DNA of 64,000 nt from Hoylesella oralis ATCC 33269 (GTDB lineage: Bacteria; Bacteroidota; Bacteroidia; Bacteroidales; Bacteroidaceae): contig NZ_GL833119.1 in NCBI RefSeq assembly GCF_000185145.2, positions 124,001-188,000 on the forward strand, in the 5' to 3' direction. Below, piece by piece: positions 53,745-61,795 of this stretch. The number at the start of each line of letters is the position of its first letter. Position 1 is the stretch's first letter. The notes under the pieces are model-generated. The model searched no databases. It saw only the letters and a program-made list of their open reading frames with translations, and was not told where the DNA came from. Both the position numbers and the translations under genes were made by a program.

Positions 53745-54710
53745 ATGAGCATCTCCCGCCTGATCAAGAACTGGACGTTGCCGTTGTCTATGGCTACGGG
53801 CGCCATAGTTTACCTCGTCTTTGCCGGCACACCGGCGCTTGCAGGGGCGGCGAGCGCATTGTCTCCCATCCTCGACGCCATCCTTCCGCTGTTTATGTTC
53901 TTGGTGCTGTTCGTCACGTTCTGCAAGGTCGACTTTCGCAGACTGATCCCTGTGCGCTGGCATCTGTGGGCTGGAGTGTTCCAAGTGCTGTTCATCGTAA
54001 TTCTTACAGCCCTCATACTGGGGTTCAACATGCAGGGGCAAAGTCTCATACTTGCCGAAGCAATGCTCACATGCATCATCTCTCCCTGTGCTTCGGCCGC
54101 CGCCGTGGTGACACAGAAGCTCGGTGGAAACCTCGAAGAGATGACTACTTACACTTTCATTTCTAACTTTATCACCGCTATCTTTATTCCCATCTGCTTC
54201 CCGATGATAGACAAAGCGGCCGACATCAGCTTCATAAGCGCCTTCATGAGCATACTCTACGAGGTGGCTGTGGTGCTGCTGGCGCCCATGCTGCTGGCGT
54301 TCATCGTGAAACACTGCATGAAGCGTTTCCATCGTTGGGTAGTAGGAGTGAAAGACCTTTCATACTATTTGTGGGGTTGTTCGCTCGTGCTGGTCACAGG
54401 GGCCACGGTGAGAAACATCGTACATGCCGACACCACCGCCGCTTTTCTCATCGTCATCGCCGTGTTGAGCCTGCTGCTGTGCATCATGCAGTTCGCCGTA
54501 GGCCGCCGTATAGGGCGCTACTTCGACAGCACGATCAATGCCGGACAGGCGTTAGGGCAAAAGAATACGGCCTTCGCCATCTGGATAGCCTACACATATC
54601 TGAACCCGCTATCGTCGGTAGGTCCGGGCTGTTACATTCTTTGGCAGAACTGCATCAACAGCATAGAACTGTGGATATGCCGCCGCAAGGGGCTCGAACG
54701 GAGCTCATAG
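53745..54710 (+). CDS. BASS-family (bile acid:Na+ symporter-like) membrane transporter
   Basis: This 321-residue protein of about ten helices has FMFLVLFVTFCKVDFR and the crossover segments AEAMLTCIISPCASAAAVVTQKLGG and GQALGQKNTAFAIWIAYTYLNPLSSVGPGCYILWQN, which fit the BASS superfamily. Substrates in the family include bile acids, pantoate, pyruvate and arsenite; none can be chosen here. Start ATG 53745 avoids overlap with the HxlR gene. Co-transcription with HxlR suggests export or uptake of the regulator's signal. Confidence 0.83.
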   Translation: MSISRLIKNWTLPLSMATGAIVYLVFAGTPALAGAASALSPILDAILPLFMFLVLFVTFCKVDFRRLIPVRWHLWAGVFQVLFIVILTALILGFNMQGQSLILAEAMLTCIISPCASAAAVVTQKLGGNLEEMTTYTFISNFITAIFIPICFPMIDKAADISFISAFMSILYEVAVVLLAPMLLAFIVKHCMKRFHRWVVGVKDLSYYLWGCSLVLVTGATVRNIVHADTTAAFLIVIAVLSLLLCIMQFAVGRRIGRYFDSTINAGQALGQKNTAFAIWIAYTYLNPLSSVGPGCYILWQNCINSIELWICRRKGLERSS

Positions 54711-54763
54711 ACATGCAGTCTATACCCGTTAAGCGTGCCGTCTACCGGCACTATGCGATGTGT

Positions 54764-54776
54764 CTGTCGCCGACAG
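54764..54776. repeat. Short intergenic palindrome CTGTCGCCGACAG
   Basis: Perfect or near-perfect palindrome in the gap before glnN, related to 38541-38555 and to the REP-like elements at 24.2 and 27.0 kb. Confidence 0.45.
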
Positions 54777-54860
54777 GCATATCACCTGCAATTTGCCGGC
54801 CATACCGATATGCGGAATAAAAAATCTGCCCGCAACGGCTCATCTGTTGCCGAAATGTTG

Positions 54861-54868
54861 TAATTTTG
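54861..54868 (+). promoter_or_regulatory. -7 box of glnN
   Basis: TAATTTTG fits TAnnTTTG and would give a leader of about 90 bases. Confidence 0.5.
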
Positions 54869-54963
54869 CAAAGGAGCCGCCCGCAGGCATGGTGCACAGC
54901 CGCGCAAGGCGTAACCGCAAGGAGAAGAACAATAACACGTTAACGATAAAAGAACCCAAAACA

Positions 54964-57153
54964 ATGGCAAACCTAAGATTTGAAGTAGTGGCCGAAGCAT
55001 TCAGAAAAAAACCGCTCGAGATAACGGCACCGAGCGAAAGACCGTCGGAATATTTCGGCAAGTACGTATTCAACCGCGCCAAGATGTACAAGTATCTGCC
55101 CGTCGGAGTATATGAAAAGCTCACCGATGTGATAGACAACGGCGCCCGACTCGACCGCTCCATAGCCGACGCGGTGGCCGAGGGAATGAAACGCTGGGCC
55201 GAAGAAAACGGCGTCACCCACTACACACACTGGTTTCAACCGCTCACCGAAGGCACCGCCGAGAAGCATGATGCCTTCGTAGAGCACGACGGCAAGGGCG
55301 GTATGATAGAAGAGTTCTCGGGCAAGCTGCTCGTACAACAGGAACCCGATGCCAGTTCTTTTCCCAGCGGAGGCATACGCAACACCTTCGAGGCCCGCGG
55401 CTACTCGGCATGGGATCCCACTTCGCCCGTGTTCATCATCGACGATACGCTCTGCATCCCCACCATCTTCATTTCATACACCGGCGAGGCGCTCGATTAC
55501 AAAGCCCCTCTGTTGCGCTCGCTCCACGCCGTGGGCAAGGCTGCTGCCGAGGTATGCCGCTATTTTTATCCCGACGTAAAGAAAGTTACCACCAATCTCG
55601 GCTGGGAACAAGAATACTTCCTCGTAGACGAGAGTCTCTATTCGGCCCGCCCCGACCTCATGCTGACGGGGCGCACACTGATGGGCCACGATTCCGCAAA
55701 GAACCAACAAATGGACGACCATTACTTCGGCACCATCCCCGACCGCGTACAGGCGTTCATGAAAGACCTTGAAGTGCAGGCGCTCGAACTCGGTATACCC
55801 TGCAAGACAAGGCACAACGAGGTGGCTCCCAACCAGTTCGAGCTGGCCCCCATCTTTGAAGAATGCAACCTTGCCGTAGACCATAACATGCTTCTCATGT
55901 CGCTCATGAAGCGTGTTGCCCGCAAACATGGCTTCCGAGTGCTGCTCCACGAGAAACCTTTCGCTGGTGTCAACGGTTCCGGAAAGCACAACAACTGGTC
56001 GCTCTCCACCGACACGGGCATCCTGCTCCACGGTGCCGGCAAAACCGCCGAAGACAACCTGCGTTTTGTGGTCTTCATCGTAGAAACGCTGATGGGTGTG
56101 TATCGCCACAACGGCCTGCTCAAAGCCTCCATCATGAGTGCCACCAATGCTCACCGGCTCGGGGCCAACGAGGCGCCTCCCGCCATCATCTCAGCCTTTC
56201 TCGGTAAGCATCTGAGCGATCTGCTCGAGCATATCGAGAACAGCCACAAGGCCGACCTCTTCGTATTGCAGGGCAAAAAAGGAATGCAGCTCGATATCCC
56301 GCAAATTCCCGAACTTATGATCGACAACACCGACCGTAACCGCACCTCGCCTTTCGCCTTTACCGGCAACCGCTTCGAATTCCGCGCCGTAGGCTCCGAG
56401 GCCAACTGCGCATCGGCCATCATCGTGCTCAACGCCGCCGTTGCCGAAGCGCTCGCCGATTTCAAGAAACGCGTAGACGCATTGATAAAGAAAGGAGAAG
56501 ACAAAGTGTCGGCCATCGTCGACATCGTGCGCGAAGACATAAAAACCTGCAAACCCATCCATTTCGACGGCAACGGATACTCCGACGAATGGATCGAGGA
56601 AGCCCGCCGCCGCGGCTTAGATTGCGAAACCAGCTGCCCCCTCGTCTTCGACCGCTATCTCGACGCCGACAGTGTAAGAATGTTTGAAACCGCTAACGTC
56701 ATGCATCGCAACGAGCTCGAGGCCCGCAACGAAGTGAAATGGGAAACCTATACCAAGAAAATACAGATCGAAGCCCGCGTCATGGGCGACCTCTCCATGA
56801 ACCACATTATCCCCGTGGCCACCCACTACCAGAGCCGGCTTGCCAAAAACGTGCAGAACATGTATGCCATCTTCGACCAAGCCGAAGCCGCACGCCTCAC
56901 CGCACGCAACGTAAAAATCATCAAAGAAATCGCCCGCCGCACGCAAACCATAGAAACCGGCGTAGAAGAACTCGTCGACGCACGCAAGGTGGCCAACAAA
57001 ATCAGCGACGAGCGCGCCAAGGCCATCGCCTACCACGACACTGTGGAGCCCAAGATGAAAGAAATACGCTACCAGATAGACAAGCTCGAACTCCTCGTGG
57101 CCGACGAGCTCTGGACACTCCCCAAATACCGCGAACTCCTCTTCATCCGGTAG
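54964..57153 (+). CDS. glnN: Glutamine synthetase type III
   Basis: This 729-residue enzyme makes glutamine from glutamate, ammonia and ATP and belongs to the large GSIII class typical of Bacteroidales. Visible features are FGKYVFNRAKMYKYLP at the N-terminus, ATP/metal segments such as LGWEQEYFLVD, KTRHNEVAPNQFELAPIFEECNLAVDHN, LLHEKPFAGVNGSGKHNNWSL and NRTSPFAFTGNRFEFRAVGS, and a long helical C-terminal extension. The frame extends upstream to 54760, but the -7 box at 54861 and the family start favour ATG 54964. The coding sequence is more G/C-rich than its neighbours. Confidence 0.96.
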   Translation: MANLRFEVVAEAFRKKPLEITAPSERPSEYFGKYVFNRAKMYKYLPVGVYEKLTDVIDNGARLDRSIADAVAEGMKRWAEENGVTHYTHWFQPLTEGTAEKHDAFVEHDGKGGMIEEFSGKLLVQQEPDASSFPSGGIRNTFEARGYSAWDPTSPVFIIDDTLCIPTIFISYTGEALDYKAPLLRSLHAVGKAAAEVCRYFYPDVKKVTTNLGWEQEYFLVDESLYSARPDLMLTGRTLMGHDSAKNQQMDDHYFGTIPDRVQAFMKDLEVQALELGIPCKTRHNEVAPNQFELAPIFEECNLAVDHNMLLMSLMKRVARKHGFRVLLHEKPFAGVNGSGKHNNWSLSTDTGILLHGAGKTAEDNLRFVVFIVETLMGVYRHNGLLKASIMSATNAHRLGANEAPPAIISAFLGKHLSDLLEHIENSHKADLFVLQGKKGMQLDIPQIPELMIDNTDRNRTSPFAFTGNRFEFRAVGSEANCASAIIVLNAAVAEALADFKKRVDALIKKGEDKVSAIVDIVREDIKTCKPIHFDGNGYSDEWIEEARRRGLDCETSCPLVFDRYLDADSVRMFETANVMHRNELEARNEVKWETYTKKIQIEARVMGDLSMNHIIPVATHYQSRLAKNVQNMYAIFDQAEAARLTARNVKIIKEIARRTQTIETGVEELVDARKVANKISDERAKAIAYHDTVEPKMKEIRYQIDKLELLVADELWTLPKYRELLFIR

Positions 57154-57174
57154 TTCCGCCCCGTGGCCTCTGCC

Positions 57175-57245
57175 GCCGGCCGCACCCAAAAAGAAACGGG
57201 CAGGCGGTTGCAGACTAAAAAACGGCCGGCGTTTTTCAAAAGATC
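57175..57245 (+). terminator. Possible long-loop terminator of glnN
   Basis: GCCGGCCG (57175-57182) pairs with CGGCCGGC (57233-57240), followed by GTTTTTC. The 50-base loop makes it uncertain. Confidence 0.4.
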
Positions 57246-57325
57246 ACCCGATTAATTCTGAAAAAATTCCGAATGCAATTTAAAAAAGCAGGCGACATCT
57301 TGAAAAACGGCGGCCGATTTCGCAT

Positions 57326-57362
57326 GTTCCCCGTATCGATAAGAAAAACACGGACGGGGAAC
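57326..57362. terminator. Hairpin downstream of the HU-related gene
   Basis: GTTCCCCGT (57326-57334) and ACGGGGAAC (57354-57362) pair perfectly between the convergent glnN and HU-related genes. Confidence 0.5.
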
Positions 57363-57380
57363 AAGAAACAGCGCTCCCCT

Positions 57381-57779
57381 CTATGCGATGGGCGTGAACT
57401 CCTCGAACCCGGTCGAGCGGAGCGAATTTTTGAAGGCGGGCTTGGGCGTGAAGATGATTTTGGCCGGCCGGATGTCCGTCACATTGAACGACTTGACATT
57501 CTCCACCGACTTGCTGCCGAACGAGGCGCGGAACGTGCCCAGTTCGCCGCACTCCACGGAAAAACCGCGCTCGGTAAGCCGCGAAATCACCGTGTGCAGC
57601 CGGCTCAGAACAGCCTTCACATCGGCCGCGTCTACCGTCGAACCGTCAGACATCTCTTTTACAAAATCCTCGAACCCGATTTTGCCGAGGTTCACGGGCT
57701 GTGCAATGTAAACCTCCTTGCCTTTCTGCGCACCAATGTTGAGCTTGCGCTTCACCAGTTTGTACTTTAATTTTGCCAT
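57381..57779 (-). CDS. HU-related DNA-binding protein
   Basis: This 132-residue protein belongs to the Bacteroidota HU-related group. It has a long N-terminal strand region (LKYKLVKRKLNIGAQKGKEVYIAQPV), an HU-like core (LGKIGFEDFVKEMSDGSTVDAADVKAVLSRLHTVISRLTERG), and a variable C-terminal tail with SFGSKSVENVKSFNVTDIRPAKIIF. Such proteins bind and bend DNA as dimers and are often abundant. Upstream lies a palindrome-bounded promoter and four palindromes at 22-bp spacing, suggesting strong or autogenous regulation. Confidence 0.85.
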   Translation of the reverse strand: MAKLKYKLVKRKLNIGAQKGKEVYIAQPVNLGKIGFEDFVKEMSDGSTVDAADVKAVLSRLHTVISRLTERGFSVECGELGTFRASFGSKSVENVKSFNVTDIRPAKIIFTPKPAFKNSLRSTGFEEFTPIA

Positions 57780-57807
57780 ACTCTCAATTATTTAATAATC
57801 AAACAAT

Positions 57808-57826
57808 TATCTTTGCAGCAAAGATA
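57808..57826. promoter_or_regulatory. Two -7 boxes facing apart in a perfect 19-bp palindrome
   Basis: TATCTTTGC-A-GCAAAGATA: the plus-strand box is 57808-57815 and the minus-strand box is 57819-57826. The minus box is placed for the HU-related gene (ATG 57779). The plus box would start a transcript that runs through the palindrome array toward the HdeD-like gene. Confidence 0.7.
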
Positions 57827-57834
57827 GTAAATTT

Positions 57835-57910
57835 TTCTTGGCGAACAAAATAATTTTTCATCGCGAAGAAAATAAAAATCCTTCGCCAAGAAAATATTTT
57901 TTCTTCGCGA
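57835..57910. promoter_or_regulatory. Four palindromic sites at exact 22-bp spacing
   Basis: Cores GGCG (57840-57843), CGCG (57862-57865), CGCC (57884-57887) and CGCG (57906-57909) sit in TTCTT(c/g)GCGAA-like palindromes, each 22 bp from the next, separated by A/T-rich DNA. The first overlaps the -33 region of the HU-related promoter, and the rest extend upstream to about -95. This is the layout of a phased operator or activator array. Confidence 0.75.
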
Positions 57911-58080
57911 AAATCTATAGAAAAGACAAGAATAGCGCTTATTTTCTTGTTTACCCTTAAATCTCTTGCTAACAACATAAGAATGTGAATATCCAACAAC
58001 TCTCCTATATTAACAACCCTGCGAAATGCAACAAAAGTTAAAATATCGGTCTGCGGAGACAGACTGCATAAAATTTATTG

Positions 58081-58088
58081 TATATTTG
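58081..58088 (+). promoter_or_regulatory. -7 box of the HdeD-like gene
   Basis: TATATTTG lies 32 bases before ATG 58121. A small stem-loop, GTCTG-N6-CAGAC, lies just upstream near 58050-58065. Confidence 0.6.
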
Positions 58089-58120
58089 CTTCTATCAATC
58101 ACCTTATAATAATTTTCATT

Positions 58121-58756
58121 ATGGAGTATTTACTTAAATCATTTACGAAAACCGTAAAACATTGGTACTTCCCGCTGATTTTGGGAGTGTTGTTCATCAT
58201 CTGCGGACTTTACGTATTTGTCTCGCCTGCGGAAACATATCTTACACTTGCGCTGCTGTTCGCCCTGTCGTTTTTGGTATGGGGACTGTCCGACATGTTC
58301 TTTTCCATCGACAACCGTAAGTCGTTGCGCAGCTGGGGATGGTATTTTGTAGGGGGCCTTGTTTCACTTTTGATGGGTTTTTATCTGCTCATCCACCCTG
58401 TAGTATCAATGGAAGTGCTGCCATTTGTGGTAGGATTCATGCTGCTTTTCCGCTCATTCGAACTGCTTGGCTTCGCTTTCGAGGTAAAAGAGGCGGGTGT
58501 ACTAAATTGGGGCAATCTGGCTATCGCGAGCGTATTGGGCATTATTGTTTCGTTCGTACTCCTTGCATGGCCCGTATTTACGGGCGTATGGCTGGTGGTG
58601 CTTACGGGGTTGGCGTTCATCTTTACAGGCATAGCATCTATCATACTTTCGCTCAACCTAAAGAAGTTGAAAGCATGGGGCGACAAGCTGTCGGGTGATC
58701 TGAAAGATAGAATCGAGAAACTGAATAGCGAAATCAAGGAAGCATTGGGCAAATAA
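58121..58756 (+). CDS. HdeD family membrane protein (DUF308)
   Basis: This 211-residue protein has six hydrophobic segments in three pairs, including FPLILGVLFIICGLYVFVSP, GWYFVGGLVSLLMGFYLLIHP and WLVVLTGLAFIFTGIASIIL, the DUF308 repeat pattern of HdeD. E. coli HdeD is an inner-membrane acid-resistance protein of unclear mechanism. A charged amphipathic tail (LKDRIEKLNSEIKEAL) follows. It is a single-gene unit with promoter and terminator. Confidence 0.87.
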   Translation: MEYLLKSFTKTVKHWYFPLILGVLFIICGLYVFVSPAETYLTLALLFALSFLVWGLSDMFFSIDNRKSLRSWGWYFVGGLVSLLMGFYLLIHPVVSMEVLPFVVGFMLLFRSFELLGFAFEVKEAGVLNWGNLAIASVLGIIVSFVLLAWPVFTGVWLVVLTGLAFIFTGIASIILSLNLKKLKAWGDKLSGDLKDRIEKLNSEIKEALGK

Positions 58757-58780
58757 TCCTGCAAACCGATGAAGAATATA

Positions 58781-58812
58781 CTCCTCTCCCATAAATGGGA
58801 GGGGAGTTTTTG
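58781..58812 (+). terminator. Terminator of the HdeD-like gene
   Basis: CTCCTCTCCCAT (58781-58792) pairs with ATGGGAGGGGAG (58795-58806) with one G-U pair, followed by a T-run. Confidence 0.9.
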
Positions 58813-58847
58813 CTACTGCCGAACACAATGAAAAACACGGAACTTTA

Positions 58848-58879
58848 TTTGGCGGTTCCATTTTAAATACCTACATTTG
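58848..58879 (+). promoter_or_regulatory. Promoter of the SusC/SusD operon
   Basis: TTTG (58848-58851) and TACATTTG (58872-58879) with a 20-base spacer, leaving a leader of about 75 bases. Confidence 0.75.
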
Positions 58880-58958
58880 CCCCGCAAAAAGAGAACATTA
58901 ACGGTAATTATTCACTTATATTAATTGCCCCAATGGGGGTAAAAAGATTGTTATAAAC

Positions 58959-61778
58959 ATGAAAATCAAATTATTTTGCTGCATGTGCATCGTGCCATGC
59001 GCATCATTGGCTATGTCCGGATTAGGAAAAGGCCATGACGTTATCGCAAAAAGCACACTTACAAAAACGAAAGAAAAGAGTATCCACCTTGAAAAGCCAG
59101 ACGGCCTAAGCATGGAACTCGATAGTTTCAACCTCGACGAAGTGGTTGTTACGGGGCAGGGAAGTGCCATTCAAAGAAGACGATTGTCATCGAACATCAC
59201 AAAGATTTCTGCCAAGGAACTGCAGAAGATGCCTTCTTATCGTATCGATCAGATGCTGCAGACGGCACTCCCGAACGTACAGATCACACTTTCGGGCGGA
59301 CAACCGGGAACAACATCCATCATTAAATCCCGCGGGTTGTCGTCGGCTTTCTCTAATTCTACGCCCGTCATCTACATAGATGGCGTAAGGGTTGACAACC
59401 TCAACACGGGCTCCATCCTTAACTATTCCAAAAACGGATACGGTGCAAATCCTCACACTCTGGGCGACATGCCTATGGGCGAAACGGCCGCGTCGGGCTC
59501 TATCAGCGATATTCCTCTCGAGAATATCGATCATATAGAGTACGTAACGGGTGGTGCGGCGACTACTCTCTACGGTTCCGATGCTGCAAACGGCGTCATC
59601 CAAATATTCACCAAAAAAGGCGGCACGGGCGGTTTTCACGCATCGTTCAGCACACAGTTGGGTATTGATGTGGCCACCACGCAGTTTTATCACTTCCGCA
59701 GAACCAAAGATTTGCTCAATCAAACCGGTTTCGAACAGCGCTACCGCATCGGTTTCGACGGCGGTAACGAGAAGTTCGGTTACAGCTTTGGCGCCAGTAT
59801 GAGCAACAATACGGGCATTGTTATCCATAATACAAACGAGAACAAAAAGTACGACTTGCGCTTCGGCTCCCACATGCGCATCAACAAGATGCTGGAGTAT
59901 CAAAATTCATTCGGCATGGTTATTGAAGATTTCCGCCGCAGCCGTAACGGAAACCAAGGCTTTTACACTGGCTTATGGTTTACAGAAGGCGCTGCTGCAA
60001 CCAATTTCAAATACACCGCAGCCGACGGTTCAAGAAAGAACTTCGGTGCCGATATCGATGCAGCCGACGACTATTCGTACAATCAGATGAAAGCTTTTGT
60101 CGACAAAGCCGAGGCGCTTCAAAACTACAAAGAGAATATCAAACGCTTTCAGACATCGCAGATGCTGCTCTTCACCCCCATGAACAATCTTACGTTCAAA
60201 GGTACTCTGGGCGTAGACTACCGTGCAAACAATAACAAGGAGATTGTTACCAACGCTTATCTCATCCATACACAGGTGAAGCCCGAAGGAACATCCGACG
60301 CCGGAAGAATCAACAATTTCGACCGCAACTACTTCGGTCTGACGATCGATCTGAACGGACAATACAAGTATTATTATAAGGAGTGGCTGAGTAATATCCT
60401 CACAGCGGGCTTCCAATACTTCAATACAAGAGATCATCAAGCCATATACAACGGCATGAACGTGCGCGATGGAGCGCAGATAATGAGCGGAGCAGGCAAG
60501 CAAACAGCCGACGAATGGCTCGGCTATTTGCATAACTACGGCTTCTATGCGCAGAACAATGTCGGCTTTCTGAACCGTTATTATCTCGATTTGGGCCTGC
60601 GCATAGATTACAATACAGCTTTCGGCGACAATGTCGGCTGGCAGCTCTATCCTAAGGTAGGCTTATCTTACGTACTCACAGAAGAGCCTTTCATGCAACC
60701 TGTTGTACGTAAGGGCACCGTCGACAATCTACGCCTGTTGGCCAATTACGGCGTAGCGGGCAGCTATCCTCCACCCTTCGAATATCAAAAGACCATAGAT
60801 ATACTCTCGTTCCAAGGCAAACAGGCAGCGGCATTCGGTAAATACGGTAACCCCAACCTCGGCCCCGAAAAGAAACACTCGTTCGAAGCAAGTTTCGAAG
60901 GCTCATTCTTCAACAATCTCATTTCGCTGGGGTTCACCTATTATTATGCCCGTACGAAGGGCGCACTTTTCAGTGTACCCACACTACCATCATCGGGGCA
61001 GTCGTCTTCCTATCTCGCCAATATCGGCAGCATAGAGAACAAAGGGGTGGAAATCACAGTGGGTATCACACCCGTCTGCACGAAGGACTGGACCGTGAGT
61101 GCCCGTGCATCGTGCAATACTAACCGCAACAAAGTGCTCAGTACCGGCGGAACGCTACCTTTCAGCATAGGAGGATTTGGCCCGAGCACCATACAAAACG
61201 TTGTCGAACAAGGCAAGCCGGTAGGTTTTCTGCGCGGAAATAAAGCCATACTTAACGAAGACGGTACACTCAAAGAGGTGCTCCGTATGCAAGACCTCGG
61301 CACAACAATCCCCACGTTCTACGGCAATTTCTCCGTTCAGGCGCGCTACAAGGCATGGCAGTTGTATGCAAGTGGCGATTATCAGGCGGGTTCTTACGTA
61401 CATTCTTTCGACAGGCAGTTCCGTTTCATGAAGGGGTTAAAAGACACAGCCATACCGGAGACGGCACTTAAAGAGCTGAAACAGAAAAAAGCATGGCTCA
61501 ACTTTACCAACTATTTTGTAGAGAAAGCCGACTTTCTCAAGGTGCGAAACATCGGTATAGATTATACCCATGCCTTCAACTCCAAGCGTTTTCCAGTGAA
61601 AAGTCTGCAAGTAGGCCTCAACGTATATAATCCTTTCTGTCTTACAAAGGCTTCCGTAGATCCGGAAGCCACCATTTCAGGAGCGCACTCGCAGGGTGCT
61701 GTCGCCGCCGGAGGGCTGAACTATTCCACCTATTCCTTACCGCGACAGTACGTAATGTCATTAAAATTTGATTTCTAA
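58959..61778 (+). CDS. SusC/RagA-type TonB-dependent outer-membrane receptor
   Basis: This 939-residue protein is a TonB-dependent transporter. After a short signal peptide comes the TonB box-like LDEVVVTGQGS near residue 55, then the plug (ISAKELQKMPSYRIDQMLQTALPNVQI, TPVIYIDGVRVDN, IEYVTGGAATTLYGSDAANGVIQIFTKKG) and a 22-strand barrel ending MSLKFDF. It lacks the usual N-terminal carboxypeptidase-like domain of SusC proteins. It is followed by a SusD-type lipoprotein after 17 bp. The ligand is unknown; no glycoside hydrolase is adjacent, so peptides or other nutrients are possible. Confidence 0.93.
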   Translation: MKIKLFCCMCIVPCASLAMSGLGKGHDVIAKSTLTKTKEKSIHLEKPDGLSMELDSFNLDEVVVTGQGSAIQRRRLSSNITKISAKELQKMPSYRIDQMLQTALPNVQITLSGGQPGTTSIIKSRGLSSAFSNSTPVIYIDGVRVDNLNTGSILNYSKNGYGANPHTLGDMPMGETAASGSISDIPLENIDHIEYVTGGAATTLYGSDAANGVIQIFTKKGGTGGFHASFSTQLGIDVATTQFYHFRRTKDLLNQTGFEQRYRIGFDGGNEKFGYSFGASMSNNTGIVIHNTNENKKYDLRFGSHMRINKMLEYQNSFGMVIEDFRRSRNGNQGFYTGLWFTEGAAATNFKYTAADGSRKNFGADIDAADDYSYNQMKAFVDKAEALQNYKENIKRFQTSQMLLFTPMNNLTFKGTLGVDYRANNNKEIVTNAYLIHTQVKPEGTSDAGRINNFDRNYFGLTIDLNGQYKYYYKEWLSNILTAGFQYFNTRDHQAIYNGMNVRDGAQIMSGAGKQTADEWLGYLHNYGFYAQNNVGFLNRYYLDLGLRIDYNTAFGDNVGWQLYPKVGLSYVLTEEPFMQPVVRKGTVDNLRLLANYGVAGSYPPPFEYQKTIDILSFQGKQAAAFGKYGNPNLGPEKKHSFEASFEGSFFNNLISLGFTYYYARTKGALFSVPTLPSSGQSSSYLANIGSIENKGVEITVGITPVCTKDWTVSARASCNTNRNKVLSTGGTLPFSIGGFGPSTIQNVVEQGKPVGFLRGNKAILNEDGTLKEVLRMQDLGTTIPTFYGNFSVQARYKAWQLYASGDYQAGSYVHSFDRQFRFMKGLKDTAIPETALKELKQKKAWLNFTNYFVEKADFLKVRNIGIDYTHAFNSKRFPVKSLQVGLNVYNPFCLTKASVDPEATISGAHSQGAVAAGGLNYSTYSLPRQYVMSLKFDF

Positions 61779-61795
61779 CCGAAAGTTTGCAAACA

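Larger units (their letters stand above)
57780..58120. other. Intergenic region between the HU-related and HdeD-like genes
   Basis: About 340 bp, very A/T-rich. It holds the divergent promoter palindrome (57808-57826), the phased palindrome array (57835-57910), and the HdeD-like promoter near its end. No gene is supported. Confidence 0.6.

Noticed and set aside
54760..54963. 68-residue N-terminal extension of glutamine synthetase
   Set aside because: A -7 box at 54861-54868 lies within it, and the GSIII start MANLRFEVVAEAF is at 54964.
57835..57910. Intrinsic terminator for the HU-related or HdeD-like gene
   Set aside because: The four sites are separate small palindromes at fixed spacing upstream of the HU-related gene, not one stem followed by a T-run.
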